Positions 9,230 to 18,478 are shown, counted from the stretch's first letter. The stretch: DNA of 36,489 nt from Treponema sp. (GCA_031286095.1 JAITUY010000088.1:1-36489); one strand, 5' to 3'. Numbers and translations: made by a program. The notes: a model not told the origin generated them from the sequence alone.

Positions 9230-10609
9230 TTACTCCAATAAATATTTTTGAGCCGCAGGATACCCCGCGACGGGAGGCAGGTATAAAGTTTTGTTTAACA
9301 TGATGTTGATGACGGTCCCGTTATCGACCGTAAGAGTGGGTTGAATGTTGGTTGCGCGCCCCGCGAGCTTGCCGCCAAGTTCGTTTACAAAGTTGGCGTT
9401 GGAGTCGGCGAGATTTGCGGCAGACTCTTCAGAAGTGTGTTTAGAAGCTTCTTCCGTCATTTTGGCATTCGCGTAAGAAAACAGTGTGATGATGCCTGCG
9501 GCTTTTAAATATTCAAACCAATTTTCATGAAATTTTGCTGGCTGGCCGCTCATGCCTGAACGGTCAACGCCGCCTGCGCCGCCAAGGTCTATTTGGAATC
9601 CGTCCGGTCGTATCATGGTATCCCAGACAATCTGGATTCTGTGTTGCGCGTAAGAGACGGAACTGTTGTAACGCGCGAGTAAAGTCGTCCCCTGAGGAAT
9701 AAGCAATTTGCGGCCTGTTTGGGAGTCGTATATATTTTGCGTAACGCGCGCCAGGACGTTTCCCGGCAGGTCCGTATTGATGGCTGTTTCGAGGATACCC
9801 GGTATGACAGTACCGGTCCAGATAGAGTTATTGCCGAGGAACTGGCCTGTAACCGCGCCTCCGCCTGAGGCCGGGTCAAAAAAAGCCTGTTTATTTGCCT
9901 GATCATTTTGAGCCGCGTAATCGTTAGTTGTCTGACCGTAGGACGGCGCTGAAGTGTTACGCGCGGGAGATTGAGAGAAATCACCTCCAGCAGGTCTTTG
10001 ACCTGCCGTAGCCCCCTGTGAAGCGCCCTGAGCAAAGAGACTACCCTGTATTGGCGGAACGAGTGAAGATTTGTAGTAAGTAGGCGTTTGTTGTTGACCG
10101 CTGACGCCGCCTCCGGAAGGATGCGGCGGTTGAGACGTCTGAGTGGCGGCCGGCATCTGGTAAGTGTTTCCCTGAGTCTTGTTAAAAGAGACCGGCGGCA
10201 GTAACGGTTCGGATTCTTTTTCCGTTTTGACGGTATCCTGGGCTGTCTGTGATGATTGTTCTGGGGGAGTTTCCTGTTGCATGCGGTAAACGGCGCGGTC
10301 ACGAAGCCCTGTTAAAAATTCCTTGGAAGAATTGGATGAAGCGAATTCGTCATCAACGGCGGAAGTTTTTTTCTTGGCCGGTTTGGCGGCGTTGTAGATA
10401 AGTCCGCCGCAGACAACGAAGGCGATAGAACAAGTTATAACGATCAAAGTTTTTTTTCTGTTGATGGTTTTTGGTTTTCGCGGGCTTGAACCGAAGCCGG
10501 TCGCCTGTTCCGGAGTAATTTCAAACTGTTCCTCATCCGGGGTTTCTTCCGCTTGTTTTTCTTCCAAATTAACGGCGTCATCTTCCATTTTTGCCTCTTT
10601 TTTTAACAA
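9230..10609 (-). CDS. trbI: T4SS VirB10/TrbI-family protein
   Basis: TM after N-terminal cytosolic region, Pro/Gln-rich periplasmic linker, GTVIPGILETAINTDLPGNVLARVTQNIYDSQTGRKLLIPQGTTLLARYNSSVSYAQHRIQIVWDTMIRPDG (TrbI core). Confidence 0.93.
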   Translation of the reverse strand: MLKKEAKMEDDAVNLEEKQAEETPDEEQFEITPEQATGFGSSPRKPKTINRKKTLIVITCSIAFVVCGGLIYNAAKPAKKKTSAVDDEFASSNSSKEFLTGLRDRAVYRMQQETPPEQSSQTAQDTVKTEKESEPLLPPVSFNKTQGNTYQMPAATQTSQPPHPSGGGVSGQQQTPTYYKSSLVPPIQGSLFAQGASQGATAGQRPAGGDFSQSPARNTSAPSYGQTTNDYAAQNDQANKQAFFDPASGGGAVTGQFLGNNSIWTGTVIPGILETAINTDLPGNVLARVTQNIYDSQTGRKLLIPQGTTLLARYNSSVSYAQHRIQIVWDTMIRPDGFQIDLGGAGGVDRSGMSGQPAKFHENWFEYLKAAGIITLFSYANAKMTEEASKHTSEESAANLADSNANFVNELGGKLAGRATNIQPTLTVDNGTVINIMLNKTLYLPPVAGYPAAQKYLLE

Positions 10610-11552
10610 CGGTAACTTCCGTACGCGCGATTTTAACCGTAATTTCTTCGATTAACTTGTCTATAATAATGAGATTTCCTGTTACGCGATAATTAATAAT
10701 GTCTTTTCTATTTTCAAATACGGCGGGAAGTTCCCTTTGCAAAACTAGATCCGGGAACTGAATGAAAGTTTTGGATCCGTCATCGAAAACGAGGGTAGGA
10801 AGCCAGACAGGTTTGTTAAAAAAGCCGTATTTGACGCGGTAGTTAAAGGAAAGGAACCGCGGGTCTATGCCTGAATAAGAGACGTCTTGCGGATTATCTA
10901 TTAATTCGCCTGCGTTCTGTTTTTTGGGCGGGGAGATATAATTGTTGGGCATACCGTGGTTATAGCGCCATCTGACAAGCGGCATATGGACATCGGTGTA
11001 ACTGCGCAAGATAATGCGATAGACTCTGCGGTCGGTGTTGATGATGAGCGATGCGGAAAGCCCTGAACTTTCCGGTTTGACGTAGACGTGCTGAATGGGC
11101 GTACCGTTATCGTAACTGACGCCGGCCCCAAGAAACCAGCGTTCGCTGTCCGAGACATAAGGAATTTCCGTGACGCGTTCATTGGGTTCCATGACGAGGT
11201 CGCAGACGCGCAGGGGCTGAGCAAAGACTTCGTAGACTTCATCTGGGTTGTAGACGTAGACGATAGCGGCGTGGGAATAATCGTGCGGTTTTATAATACC
11301 TTTGTTGTTAGAGTCCTGCACCGCCTGTTTTCCCGCGGCGGGTTTTTTAGGTTGCGGCTCTTCCGGCGGGACGAATACAGGGCGGTCGATAAAGACTATT
11401 TCCGGGTCTGGAAAAACCAAGATGGGTTCAGAATTCGTAGTTTGATCTGATTTATTCAGACCGCCTGCTACAGAATCGTTTAAGTTGTTATCAACATCGA
11501 AAGACGCGCAGGATACGGCGAAAAGGCAAAAGAGAATAAATAAAGATTTCAT
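10578..11552 (-). CDS. trbG: T4SS VirB9/TrbG-family protein
   Basis: Lipoprotein signal FCLFAVSC; YVYNPDEVYEVFAQPLRVCDLVMEPNERV...SGLSASLIINTDRRVYRIIL...YRVKYG. Confidence 0.9.
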   Translation of the reverse strand: MKSLFILFCLFAVSCASFDVDNNLNDSVAGGLNKSDQTTNSEPILVFPDPEIVFIDRPVFVPPEEPQPKKPAAGKQAVQDSNNKGIIKPHDYSHAAIVYVYNPDEVYEVFAQPLRVCDLVMEPNERVTEIPYVSDSERWFLGAGVSYDNGTPIQHVYVKPESSGLSASLIINTDRRVYRIILRSYTDVHMPLVRWRYNHGMPNNYISPPKKQNAGELIDNPQDVSYSGIDPRFLSFNYRVKYGFFNKPVWLPTLVFDDGSKTFIQFPDLVLQRELPAVFENRKDIINYRVTGNLIIIDKLIEEITVKIARTEVTVVKKRGKNGR

Positions 11553-12229
11553 TTTAATTCCGTCATTTCAAAATTTTCAATATAGATACCCAACGGGTTT
11601 CTTTTGATAGTGGCGTCGGTAGGCAGTACGAGGTGTATAGTGACGACAGCCCGCATTTTAAAATTTTTTGTGCTTCCCTGATTTTCGATAACCGTTTCCA
11701 TCCAGTTGATCTGGTAAGATCGTCCCGTAACGTGTAAGACACTTTCTATGTCTACTGAGCGGCGTTGTTTGCCCACGAGATCGAAGGGGGAAGACGCTAG
11801 TAGCATATTTCTCATAATAGGGGCATAGGCTGATGTAACCATCTGAAAACAATCGTCAATATTTGAATAAAGGACTTGATAGTCCGTGGAGATAGACCGC
11901 AGGTTATGAATAAAGGACCGTATTTGGTAATGTATGGCGGCTTCCGGGACGTTAAAGGAGCCGTTTTGTCTGACTTCGCCGAGGTACTGTGATTCGCCTG
12001 AAGGCATGACGTTGACGAGGACCGGAATCGTCTGTTGTCTTGAAATGGCGACGAAGAAAAGGATTAAAGAGACGGCAAAGAGGGCGATATGGACATAAGA
12101 GGACTTACGCCAAACATCGGCTTCTTTAGTTTTATCGAGGAGAATTTCCGCATAGGCCTTGTCGCTTCCGTCGAGGAAGGGGTTTGGGGCGTCAACGGGT
12201 TTATAAACTGGGTTCTTATGTATTGACAT
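11549..12229 (-). CDS. trbF: T4SS VirB8/TrbF-family protein
   Basis: 226 aa, single N-terminal TM, NPFLDGSDKAYAEILLDKTKEADVWRK...YQINWMETVIENQG...NPLGIYIENFEMTEL. Confidence 0.88.
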   Translation of the reverse strand: MSIHKNPVYKPVDAPNPFLDGSDKAYAEILLDKTKEADVWRKSSYVHIALFAVSLILFFVAISRQQTIPVLVNVMPSGESQYLGEVRQNGSFNVPEAAIHYQIRSFIHNLRSISTDYQVLYSNIDDCFQMVTSAYAPIMRNMLLASSPFDLVGKQRRSVDIESVLHVTGRSYQINWMETVIENQGSTKNFKMRAVVTIHLVLPTDATIKRNPLGIYIENFEMTELK

Positions 12230-12246
12230 AATACGTTACGCGAAAG

Positions 12247-13674
12247 TTAAGCGTTGCTTCTTTTTTTATTCATGTGTTCCAAGCCTATTTGCGCGCCTCT
12301 GGTCTCTCTTGCTTGTTTAACCTCGCCCATAGTCATGCCTCCGGATTGGTTTCCGTAGATACTGCGCGCAAGAGAGGCAGAGGCATTTTTGCCGAGGCTG
12401 GACATAAAGGCTCCCGCCTGATTCCATCTGGAACCCCCGTTTTCGCCCGCGGCTTTGGCGGCGGCGCCTGCTTCTGCGAAGGTGGCGGAAGTTTTTGCGA
12501 CGCCTCCGACGATTGATCCTGCGGTGTCTTTGGCGGCGCTTGCCTTACTTTTAACAAACCCCGCAGTGGCGGCGACCCCCGCGGCGACGCCTGCGACCGC
12601 GCCTATGGCTCCAGCGCCTGTAAGCGAAGGAGCGCCCGTAAGTATGGACTGTGCGACCCCCGGAGCCGATTTACAAATAACGAAAAACAGAAGACAGAAA
12701 AAAGAGATGAAGACAATTTGGTCTAGTTCGCCTGTAAAGCCCTGTGCAACGCCGTCCGTATTTTTAGCGGCAATGATGTAGAAGAGGGTGATGAAGCCGT
12801 AGATCAGGAGAAAGACGGCGATGTTACAAAACAGAAGCTTCATAAAGAAGCCGATAATAGCCTTGATAAAACCTTCCGCCGCAAATTTGGAGGCTTCCCA
12901 AAGAGAAAGAGGGAAGACGATGATTCCGACTGAGGCGACAAGCATAAATTCCAGGAAGCAGATGATATATTCAATAAGGGCGAAAGCTCCTGTAATGATG
13001 AGTGTAAAGGCGCATATAAGACCTTTGAGAACACGGCTGAAATCAGGAAGATGAAGCCCCTTTTCTTTGTTATCGGCGAAGTTCATACATTCGCCTGCAA
13101 TGAAAAAGATAATTTTCATGACGGCGGCAGGCGCGGCGACGGTATAAGTCATTTTTGTTTTTTGGTGGAGACGATTTTTCGTTAGGTCGGAGAACAGGTT
13201 AAGGTTATCGTTACCTTTTATTTGAGTGGTATAAGTATTTGTGAAAGTTTTATAAGGAACGTTTGTAGTATTATTATTCATATAGAGGGTGCCGTCAGCC
13301 GGACCAGCCGGTACGATAATGTCATAAGATTGTGTAACTTCTTCAGTAACGGCTTGAAAGTGTTTTTCAACGGAATTAAAGATACTGCCTTTGGCGAGGA
13401 CGAAGGCGTAATTAGTGATCCAGCCTATGATTCTGGGGTAGGCTATCATGATGATAAAAAAGAAGAGGGTAGCCTTAAGGATTTTGATAACATTATCTTT
13501 AAGGCCTGTGCCTGTGAGGGCATAGTTGAGACCAGTTGATAGTAAGGCGATAAGAAGCACGACTTTTGCGATGGAGTAAGCTTGCTCATGAAAGAAAGGC
13601 ATGAGGTCGAGTATCTTGTCGATAACGAAGAAGAAAGAGTTATTGATAGCGTTTCCAAATTGTTCCCACTGCAT
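12247..13674 (-). CDS. trbL: T4SS VirB6/TrbL-family membrane protein
   Basis: 475 aa with multiple TM segments and Ala/Gly-rich C-terminus; position between trbJ and trbF. Confidence 0.85.
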   Translation of the reverse strand: MQWEQFGNAINNSFFFVIDKILDLMPFFHEQAYSIAKVVLLIALLSTGLNYALTGTGLKDNVIKILKATLFFFIIMIAYPRIIGWITNYAFVLAKGSIFNSVEKHFQAVTEEVTQSYDIIVPAGPADGTLYMNNNTTNVPYKTFTNTYTTQIKGNDNLNLFSDLTKNRLHQKTKMTYTVAAPAAVMKIIFFIAGECMNFADNKEKGLHLPDFSRVLKGLICAFTLIITGAFALIEYIICFLEFMLVASVGIIVFPLSLWEASKFAAEGFIKAIIGFFMKLLFCNIAVFLLIYGFITLFYIIAAKNTDGVAQGFTGELDQIVFISFFCLLFFVICKSAPGVAQSILTGAPSLTGAGAIGAVAGVAAGVAATAGFVKSKASAAKDTAGSIVGGVAKTSATFAEAGAAAKAAGENGGSRWNQAGAFMSSLGKNASASLARSIYGNQSGGMTMGEVKQARETRGAQIGLEHMNKKRSNA

Positions 13675-13796
13675 AAAAACTCCTTAAAAATAAAATTACT
13701 TTCCCTTAAGGGAAAGGCTCTGCGCGTTAAAGAAGTCCCTCCCGTGGTATAATAGGTTTGACTAAAAACAATATTAAGTCCAACAGGAGGGACAAG
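13675..13796. promoter_or_regulatory. Divergent regulatory module, copy 1
   Basis: AAAGAAGTCCCTCCCGTGGTATAATAGGTTTGAC...AAGTCCAACAGGAGGGACAAG-ATG; arms 13735-13742 / 13786-13793; palindrome TTTCCCTTAAGGGAAA 13700-13715; reverse-strand RBS for trbL at the left edge. Confidence 0.75.
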
Positions 13797-13997
13797 ATGA
13801 CAAAAGAACAGGAAGCGGAATGGCTTTACGCCAAAGGGCTTGAGCTCGCAATTTTGTTAAAAGGCTCTGTTAAAAAAAACTTAACCGAAGACGCCGTTAT
13901 TAAGTTTATTGAGAAAGAGTACGACGCCCTTGCCGGAAGAATTGCCGGTAAGATTGTTACCAGTGCAAAAACAATGATAGAAAAGAACTTGATTTAA
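13797..13997 (+). CDS. Small hypothetical protein (cassette gene 1)
   Basis: ATG just after AGGAGGGACAAG; MTKEQEAEWLYAKGLELAILLKGSVKKNLTEDAVIKFIEKEYDALAGRIAGKIVTSAKTMIEKNLI. Confidence 0.75.
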   Translation: MTKEQEAEWLYAKGLELAILLKGSVKKNLTEDAVIKFIEKEYDALAGRIAGKIVTSAKTMIEKNLI

Positions 13998-14254
13998 GAC
14001 ACATGGTTTTGGACCGTTTCTTTAAAAGCCTGTAAAAACGTTTCCGGTTTTTTCATGATTTTTCGCAGAGGAATGGAAACGTCCAGACTAAACAAAAACG
14101 TATTGTTTTCAAAAGAGATCTGTCGGGAAAGAAACGGGCTTATTAACTTTGCGTCTCCCCCTTTTTCTTTTATGAAGGATATTGTTTCATCAATAAGCTG
14201 AAGAAGGATTTCCGCTTCTTTAATATGCTTTGCTTCATCTAAATTAAAAAACAT
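13994..14254 (-). CDS. Small hypothetical protein
   Basis: 86 aa; stop codon overlaps the stop of the plus-strand 13797..13997 gene (convergent). Confidence 0.65.
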   Translation of the reverse strand: MFFNLDEAKHIKEAEILLQLIDETISFIKEKGGDAKLISPFLSRQISFENNTFLFSLDVSIPLRKIMKKPETFLQAFKETVQNHVS

Positions 14255-14273
14255 GTTTACCCCTTATTGCCCT

Positions 14274-15113
14274 TTATCTTTGGAATGCGGTTTCGGCATT
14301 ATCCCAGTTGGAAGGTCTTGGCGTAGGTTTAATGGGGCTATTAAGGGCTTTGTCAATACCTTTCATTTCCATATCTTTAGCCTGCATGGCTGAGATGTCA
14401 GATAACTTTTCGTCAGTCTGAATGGCGACGTCCAGGATATTTTCCAGGACTTCTTTTTGGCCCATTTTTTTGTTATCTTCCGTTTGCGCCATATCTTTAG
14501 CCAATGCATCTTTTTTCTTTTTGTTGGCGACGGAGTCTTTTTGGTTTTTATCTTCCTGAATCAGCGACATGGCGCGCATTTCTCTGGCGATTTCCAGACC
14601 TTTTTGCCTGTAGGGCTGAACGAACGCGTAGTTTTCAGGGGAAAGCCCTAGAGCGAGCCACATTTCCCTGCGCTGTTCTTCGGTAAATTCTTTTTCCCAA
14701 TATTTGATGTAGGTGTCATCAAGGCCATTTGCGATACCTTCGAGGTTGTAGAGGGAATAATTTTTTTTGCCGATAGAAACGTTCATACCCTTAACTTTTT
14801 CGATAGCCATTCTTTCGTAATAGAGCTGGCGGTTATAAAAGTTCACAAAATCGTCCCAAGAGTCGATGTTTTTGATACTTTCGAGGTTTTGCCTTGCCAT
14901 TTCGATTTGCTTTTCCGCGTTTTGAATCATTGTGACAAATTGCTTGATTTGGTCTACTTGGTTTTCTACCTGTTGAGCAAAATAAACAATAGTCTCGCCA
15001 TGAGTCAATCTCATAAGAGTGGTCAGAGCTGCGTCTGCTACAGCCATTTGACCATGTACATTTAAACACGGCAAAAAAAGAGAAACCACAATAACCAATA
15101 AAAATCTTTTCAT
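14274..15113 (-). CDS. trbJ: T4SS VirB5/TrbJ-family protein
   Basis: Signal peptide; YFAQQVENQVDQIKQFVTMIQNAEKQIEMARQNLESI... coiled-coil TrbJ-like. Confidence 0.85.
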   Translation of the reverse strand: MKRFLLVIVVSLFLPCLNVHGQMAVADAALTTLMRLTHGETIVYFAQQVENQVDQIKQFVTMIQNAEKQIEMARQNLESIKNIDSWDDFVNFYNRQLYYERMAIEKVKGMNVSIGKKNYSLYNLEGIANGLDDTYIKYWEKEFTEEQRREMWLALGLSPENYAFVQPYRQKGLEIAREMRAMSLIQEDKNQKDSVANKKKKDALAKDMAQTEDNKKMGQKEVLENILDVAIQTDEKLSDISAMQAKDMEMKGIDKALNSPIKPTPRPSNWDNAETAFQR

Positions 15114-15200
15114 AAAATCCTCCTAATAAAAATATATTGTTCTATCCTATGCATAAAAAAACCGTCCCGAAGGACGGCTTTTAACGGATAATCTTTTTCT

Positions 15201-15434
15201 TTAATCACAATTGCATTTATAATCTGGGTTCAGGGTCTTTAAATCACTCAAATGTTGCTCTGTTATACAGGCATTTTTACATTGACCTATAGAATTAGAA
15301 TTCCAATGGCAAGAACCAGGCTTTTTTGCATTACTACCATTACCGCCGCCTGGACATCCAAGTGAGCAATTAAATACCATGAAACCGAGAAACATGACCA
15401 ACAGAGCCAAGAGAATTAGTTTTGTCTTTTTCAT
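15201..15434 (-). CDS. Small Cys-containing lipoprotein
   Basis: 77 aa, MKKTKLILLALLVMFLGFMVFNCSLGCPGGG; lipoprotein-type signal; RBS CTCCTAATAG (reverse). Confidence 0.65.
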   Translation of the reverse strand: MKKTKLILLALLVMFLGFMVFNCSLGCPGGGNGSNAKKPGSCHWNSNSIGQCKNACITEQHLSDLKTLNPDYKCNCD

Positions 15435-15490
15435 AAAATTCCTCCTAATAGGGATTATAGCATATTATGTAAAAAAAACAATATAATTAT

Positions 15491-15696
15491 CATTAGTGTC
15501 CAAAATAAATAAATTCCCTGTTTTTTGGGGTTTCTTTCCCGAAAAAATAGTATTTAGCCTTATAAATTTGAAAAAGCATGTCATATTTGCCATGTCGTTG
15601 TGTAAAAAAAAATGACACATTCTCATTGAAAATATGAAGCAAAATGGCAAAAAACCATCTAAAATTCAACTCAAAAGTTTATTTTGGACACTAATG
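15491..15696. mobile_element. MITE-like element, 19-bp terminal inverted repeats and 9-bp putative TSD
   Basis: CATTAGTGTCCAAAATAAA (15491-15509) and TTTATTTTGGACACTAATG (15678-15696), flanked by TATAATTAT at 15482-15490 and 15697-15705; no transposase inside. Confidence 0.8.
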
Positions 15697-15701
15697 TATA
15701 A

Positions 15702-16388
15702 TTATATATTTTTTCTTTTTGTATTGCATTTAATACATGATAAATCCTCATTTCTATCATAAGGTTTTCTTGGATTTTTCCTTTCATATTTTTCGCCACA
15801 TTCATGACAATAATTCCAAATATCAAATTCCCTTTTTTCTTCAACTGTTAAATTAAAACAATTTTCACAGTACTTATGTGTTCTTTTGTATTTTCTCGGT
15901 TCACCACAATTAACACAATAACTAATATATTTTTCAAAAAATAAATTTTTTTCTAATAATTTGTAAAGATTATTATCACTTTTTTTTGTTAATTCATCAA
16001 TTTTTCCATTATTAAATATATTTTCAATAATATATGTTTTCACATATTCATCTATAATTTCTTTGTTTTTTAATAAAACACCAATTTCATAATTTTTTTC
16101 TTGTGAAGTATCATAAAGATTCATAGAAGTAATAAGTGCTTTATTCTCATTTAAATATATTTTTGCATGCAAATTTTCTATAAAAATAATGTCAAATTTG
16201 TAATCATTATAAAAATTATTAATTTCTTCTTTCCCGTTCTTGTGAGCACGAAAAAAGAAAATAATTCTTTTCTTTCTTTTTGCCGCCGTTTTAAGACAAT
16301 CTTGAAGATGATGCCATAATTTTAAATAAGGAGTTACAATAAGACAGTATTCCTTTGACTTTTCAATAATATCTATAATTTCAGCTGT
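15702..16388 (-). pseudogene. PLD-like protein with C-terminal zinc ribbons, apparently lacking its N-terminus
   Basis: Open frame upstream of listed Met: AEIIDIIEKSKEYCLIVTPYLKLWHHLQDCLKTAAKRKKRIIFFFRAHKNGKEEINNFYNDYKFDIIFIENLHAKIYLNENKALITSMNLY (HxK motif); C-term CVNCGEP...CENCF...CHECGEK...CIKC. A stop precedes any ATG at the start. Confidence 0.6.
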
Positions 16389-16409
16389 TTAATGTTATAG
16401 CATGAGAGT

Positions 16410-16673
16410 TTATTTATTCCCATAATGCGTACGGCAATGAGATATAATAATTTTGTTATTTTCTATTCGGTACACCAGTCTATTTGTCTCATCTATACGG
16501 CGAGACCACCACTTTGATAAGTCTTCCCCCAGTGCTTCTGGTTTACCAATACCGTCATAACCATTACGATCAATATCTTTTAAAAGTTGATTTATACGTT
16601 TTAAGGTTTTTCTATCTTGTGATTGCCAATATAAGTAATCTTCCCATGCTTTATCTGTCCATATTTTTTCCAT
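16410..16673 (-). CDS. yoeB: YoeB/Txe-family toxin
   Basis: MEKIWTDKAWEDYLYWQSQDRKTLKRINQLLKDIDRNGYDGIGKPEALGEDLSKWWSRRIDETNRLVYRIENNKIIISHCRTHYGNK. Confidence 0.93.
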   Translation of the reverse strand: MEKIWTDKAWEDYLYWQSQDRKTLKRINQLLKDIDRNGYDGIGKPEALGEDLSKWWSRRIDETNRLVYRIENNKIIISHCRTHYGNK

Positions 16674-16676
16674 AGT

Positions 16677-16931
16677 TTAAACTTCTATAAGTTCATGGGC
16701 AGTTAATTTGCCTTCATCGGCTTCTTTTATGGATTGGCGTAAAACTTTCATATTTTCTATATTGTAAAAAGGGTCTGTTCTGGTTGTGATTTCAAAAGGG
16801 ATACCGCCTTGCCTGATCGTTTGACGGACAAACATTGTAAAAGCAGTTGTCATGTTTAACCCCAATTCTTCAAAAATACTGTCAGCGCGGCTTTTTAATT
16901 CGTCATCTATGCGAATATTGACTTGTGCCAT
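16677..16931 (-). CDS. RelB/DinJ-family antitoxin
   Basis: MAQVNIRIDDELKSRADSIFEELGLNMTTAFTMFVRQTIRQGGIPFEI. Confidence 0.93.
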   Translation of the reverse strand: MAQVNIRIDDELKSRADSIFEELGLNMTTAFTMFVRQTIRQGGIPFEITTRTDPFYNIENMKVLRQSIKEADEGKLTAHELIEV

Positions 16932-17245
16932 ATATTAACCTCTTCATTTACCTGTATATTATATACTATACACTGTAAAGAAAAGAATGGCAACCTTTTT
17001 CTTTACTAATTATTAGATTTCATATTGCTTTTTTACATAATCAAGGGCTTTTTTCATTGATTCCTGCAAAATTGTTTATAAAAAATAGAGGCGAATTAAG
17101 TATAATAGATTTTTTGTCCTTATCGGACTTTCGAGAATTTTCTTGCATAAATTTTTCTCTGTGAGAATTATCTCATAAAAACGCTTGCGGGTCAAGAACG
17201 GGTAAGTTACATTCTTCTGCAAAAAAGAAAGCCCGTTTAATAGAC

Positions 17246-17653
17246 TTATTCTGCCGGTTCTTTTGGAACGATTTGTAAGTTAAGCGTTCCGCAAAAAGCA
17301 TGAGGGTTATCAAGGACTTCCTCTATTTTAAGCACCCTGTAATTGTTTCTTTCAAGAATATCCACCGCTTTCTTAAGAGGGGTTATATTTACTGCCGATT
17401 TGTTTTTATTATAAATTTTCTTTATTGAAACCTTATTATCTCTTAAATTCTGTAAATCTTTTTCGGAAGCGTTTTTTAAGACGGCTTTTGCCTGATACAT
17501 AGTGGATGCACTTATTCCCAGCCGTTTTGCCGAAATTTCCGCGGCACGTCCGGAGCCGTTTTTTGCTTTCTTACTTGGAATCATTTTTGCGGCGGCAAGT
17601 ATTTCAGCGCCGTTCAAATAACAATTTTTAGGAACGCCGTTTTTTTTCGGCAT
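17246..17653 (-). CDS. HTH DNA-binding protein, similar to the C-terminal extension of TrbE/VirB4
   Basis: KNGSGRAAEISAKRLGISASTMYQAKAVLKNASEKDLQNLRDNKVSIKKIYNK; ParB-type HTH-like. Confidence 0.7.
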   Translation of the reverse strand: MPKKNGVPKNCYLNGAEILAAAKMIPSKKAKNGSGRAAEISAKRLGISASTMYQAKAVLKNASEKDLQNLRDNKVSIKKIYNKNKSAVNITPLKKAVDILERNNYRVLKIEEVLDNPHAFCGTLNLQIVPKEPAE

Positions 17654-17666
17654 ATTAACTCCTTAT

Positions 17667-17840
17667 TCAGATTAAAGTTTCTATATCTAAAAGGTAATAA
17701 ACAGTTGTTGATAAAATGTCCTTTATTAGGACCATGTCTATCTTTTTTTTGTTTTCTATATCTTCTATTATTTTTTTTGATGTATTTATTAGTTCTTCCA
17801 TTTCATCTAACGATATTTTGTTATTTTTTAATTTTTTCAT
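17667..17840 (-). CDS. Small hypothetical protein (57 aa, not in the ORF track)
   Basis: MKKLKNNKISLDEMEELINTSKKIIEDIENKKKIDMVLIKDILSTTVYYLLDIETLI*; start overlaps the stop of the tail remnant (ATATGA). Confidence 0.5.
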   Translation of the reverse strand: MKKLKNNKISLDEMEELINTSKKIIEDIENKKKIDMVLIKDILSTTVYYLLDIETLI

Positions 17841-17921
17841 ATTAGTTCCTGTTTGGGCGCAAAGATAGATTGTTCAAGGGCTTTGTAAGTTTCGGGGTTG
17901 GCGAATCTTTGCGCCATGTCT
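17839..17921 (-). pseudogene. Remnant of the shared C-terminal tail module
   Basis: Minus strand reads MAQRFANPETYKALEQSIFAPKQELI*, matching the tail of 18525..19118. Confidence 0.7.
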
Positions 17922-17952
17922 TTTTCCCGCCTACATTCTTTTTCGTATATTG

Positions 17953-18204
17953 TTATGCAACTTTTTCTTTAATTTTTATCTGTTCGTATAAATAATCAGG
18001 AGCAAAATCAACTTCATTATCCCAACATAGAGTATGTAAATCTACTTTCACTGTTTTGAATAAATCTTTATTTAATAATTCTCTAATAACAGCCCTATGA
18101 TCTTCCTCTAATATTTTTTTAAAGTCTATAGTGCCTTTTTCTCCATTATTAAATTCAACATATATTTCATAATCGTTTTTTAATTCCGCATTAATAACTC
18201 TTAC
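17953..18204 (-). CDS. DUF2442-like protein
   Basis: MVRVINAELKNDYEIYVEFNNGEKGTIDFKKIL...WDNEVDFAPDYLYEQ; paired with DUF4160. Confidence 0.8.
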   Translation of the reverse strand, partial: VRVINAELKNDYEIYVEFNNGEKGTIDFKKILEEDHRAVIRELLNKDLFKTVKVDLHTLCWDNEVDFAPDYLYEQIKIKEKVA

Positions 18205-18217
18205 CATACTATTCTCC

Positions 18218-18478
18218 TTAAACCAACGGTTGAATTTTATTGTATTTCTCACCCGCCTGTAATAAATTCCAGTCGTTAATTAATTCTTCTTTATGCAATT
18301 TAGCCCATTCCGTTACAAGTCCTAAAACACGAGGGGGTAATTCCCCATCCAAAACCGATAAGTTTTTTATTTCTATTTCAGCATCATATTCATTATAAAG
18401 AACATGAAAATGAGGCGGATTATGATCATTAAAATACATTGCTATAGTTATACCCAGAAAACGGCTTAATTCAGGCAT
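18218..18478 (-). CDS. DUF4160-like protein
   Basis: MPELSRFLGITIAMYFNDHNPPHFHVLYNEYDAEIEIKNLSVLDGELPPRVLGLVTEWAKLHKEELINDWN. Confidence 0.85.
   Translation of the reverse strand: MPELSRFLGITIAMYFNDHNPPHFHVLYNEYDAEIEIKNLSVLDGELPPRVLGLVTEWAKLHKEELINDWNLLQAGEKYNKIQPLV

Noticed and set aside
9613-10302. 229-aa minus-strand alternate-frame ORF
   Set aside because: Lies in another frame of trbI; Arg-rich translation typical of a shadow frame.
15465-15650. 61-aa minus-strand ORF
   Set aside because: Lies mostly inside the MITE-like element and is unlikely to be a real gene.
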